Shown here one piece after another: positions 63,201-64,000 of a stretch of DNA of 64,000 bases. The notes beneath the pieces were generated by a model. That model was given only the letters and a program-made list of their open reading frames with translations, did no database searches and was not told the origin of the DNA. The stretch is from positions 152,663,422-152,727,421 of the forward strand of contig NC_083560.1 in assembly GCF_019925205.1 (NCBI RefSeq), read 5' to 3'. The stretch comes from Metopolophium dirhodum (lineage: Eukaryota; Arthropoda; Insecta; Hemiptera; Aphididae). The position numbers and the translations under genes are program-made. How positions within the stretch are numbered: the first letter of the stretch is position 1; every line of letters starts with the position of its first letter.

Positions 63201-64000
63201 ATATTAACATTTTTCATTGATGGGGTAAATCATATAAAATAAAAAAAACACATAAGTTGTTGTTAAATAAGACTTCAGGCAATTGCAAATACATTAGTCA
63301 CCTATAGATAGATTAGTTGTACGCAAAACTAGAATTAAGAAGTCAATAAATACAATGATATTAACATTATTCATTGTTGGGTTACATCATTTCAAATTAA
63401 AGAATAAACATAATATGTTGATGAAGAAAACTTCAGACAATTGCAAATACATTTATCCACTATAAATTAACTAGATTTTCAGAAAACTAGAATTTAGAAC
63501 TCAATTATTACGTTAATATTAACATTTTTCATTGATGGGTAAATCATTTCAAATAAAAAAAACACATAAGTTGTTGTTGAATAAGACTTCAGACAATTGC
63601 AAATACATTAGTCACCTTTAGTTAGATTAGTTGAACCCAAAACTAGAATATAGAACACAAAAATTACGTTAATATTATCATTATTCATTGTTGGGTTACA
63701 TCATTTCAAATTAAAAAAAAAACATAATATGTTGATGAATAAGACTTCAGACAATTGCAAATACATTTATCCACTATACATAAACTAGATGATCTGAAAA
63801 ACCAGAATTTAGAACTCAAAAATTACGTTAATATTAACATTATTCATTGTTGGGTTACATCATTTCAAATTAAAGAATAAACATAATATGTTGATGAATA
63901 AGACTTCAGACAATTGCAAATACATTTATCCACTATAAATTAACTAGATGTTCAGAAAACTAGAATTTAGAACTCAATTATTACGTTAATATTAACATTT
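60280..64000 (+). repeat. Duplication T, copy 2 (truncated by window end)
   Basis: Matches 54,430-58,469 minus two monomers lost at about 61,535. Shared private marks include TTCCAAATAC (56,331 and about 61,864), GATTTTCAG (57,943 and about 63,474) and ATATAAAATAAA. Private changes here include TTGCGAATAC near 62,496 and GATGTTAAG near 63,160. It still aligns at base 64,000, so the duplication extends beyond the window. Confidence 0.85.

Larger units (their letters stand above)
1..64000 (+). repeat. 158-bp AT-rich satellite array spanning the whole window
   Basis: The box GACTTCAG(A/G)CAATTGCAAA recurs every 156-160 bp across the window, for example at 136, 294, 453, 609 and 766. Offsets between marked copies (7,437 bp for 47 monomers, 3,325 bp for 21) give a mean of about 158.3 bp and about 405 monomers. 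All copies read in the same direction and I saw no inverted copy. One type A monomer counted base by base has 38 G+C in 157 bp. Stops are frequent in all frames. Known plant and animal centromeric satellites often have monomers of about 150-180 bp, close to a nucleosome repeat, so a centromeric or pericentromeric role is plausible but inferred. The array runs off both ends. Confidence 0.97.

Noticed and set aside
1..64000. CRISPR-like array, because of regularly spaced conserved boxes
   Set aside because: The spacers between the GACTTCAG boxes are themselves members of four repeated families, the unit is 158 bp, and no cas gene is present. This is satellite DNA.
1..64000. CENP-B box or other known centromere protein site
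   Set aside because: No match to the CENP-B box pattern TTCG-four bases-A-two bases-CGGG. The array has very few CG steps and no CGGG was seen.
1..64000. TATA boxes, AATAAA polyadenylation signals and A-rich ends suggesting retroposons
   Set aside because: They arise in every monomer from the AT-rich consensus. There are no target-site duplications, no ends of elements and no coding relics.
1..64000. Subrepeats within the monomer (for example fourfold 40-bp units)
   Set aside because: I compared quarters of the A, C and D monomers by eye and saw no consistent internal repeat beyond short AACTAG and A-rich motifs.

Overview
The window is one uninterrupted block of AT-rich tandem satellite DNA. 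A monomer of about 158 bp (156-160 bp measured) repeats head to tail in a single orientation from base 1 to base 64,000, about 405 copies. Composition is roughly 76% A+T, counted on one monomer. I found no gene, RNA gene, transposable element, CRISPR array, telomere repeat or non-satellite insertion. Both edges lie inside the array, so no flank is visible. Size, composition, lack of coding potential and multi-level higher-order repeats (HORs) fit a eukaryotic chromosome, most likely a centromeric or pericentromeric array of a plant or invertebrate. The species cannot be named from the sequence, and centromere function is inference.

Monomers start here at the shared box GACTTCAG(A/G)CAATTGCAAA. 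They fall into four subfamilies. A has TATCCACTATAAATTAAC and a GATGGGGTAAATCAT tail. B has AGTCACCTTTAGTTAG. C has TATCCAC(T/G)ATACATAAAC and an AAAGAATAAAC tail. D has AGTCA(C/T)CTATA, with subtypes D1-D4. TATCC-type (A, C) and AGTC-type (B, D) monomers usually alternate, which implies an ancestral dimer of about 316 bp. Many monomers are chimeras of two subfamilies, often switching near the central 12-bp palindrome GTTAATATTAAC.

Layout. 1-8,200: A-B-C-D tetramers (630 bp) shuffled into larger duplicated blocks P (offsets 2,847 and 6,326) and Q (offset 2,689). 8,200-18,500: mixed, with a hexamer/octamer HOR at 9,309-13,272 and dispersed duplicates R (offset about 5,233) and U (offset about 2,380). 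18,500-20,090: a 5-monomer doublet. 20,882-27,515: two copies of a 21-monomer HOR (3,325 bp). 27,516-37,178: rearranged, expanded and deleted derivatives of that HOR. 37,179-51,919: a nearly perfect tandem duplication of 7,437 bp (47 monomers). 51,920-54,262: its degenerating edge. 54,263-64,000: a different zone with a pentamer HOR, duplicated at offsets of 5,850 and then 5,532.

The most informative pattern is that the youngest-looking centre (about 18.5-54.2 kb) is bracketed by two related five-monomer segments (17,710-18,501 and 54,263-55,052). This suggests local amplification inside an older array. All offsets were measured by eye from shared rare variants, and boundaries are good to roughly one monomer unless stated.
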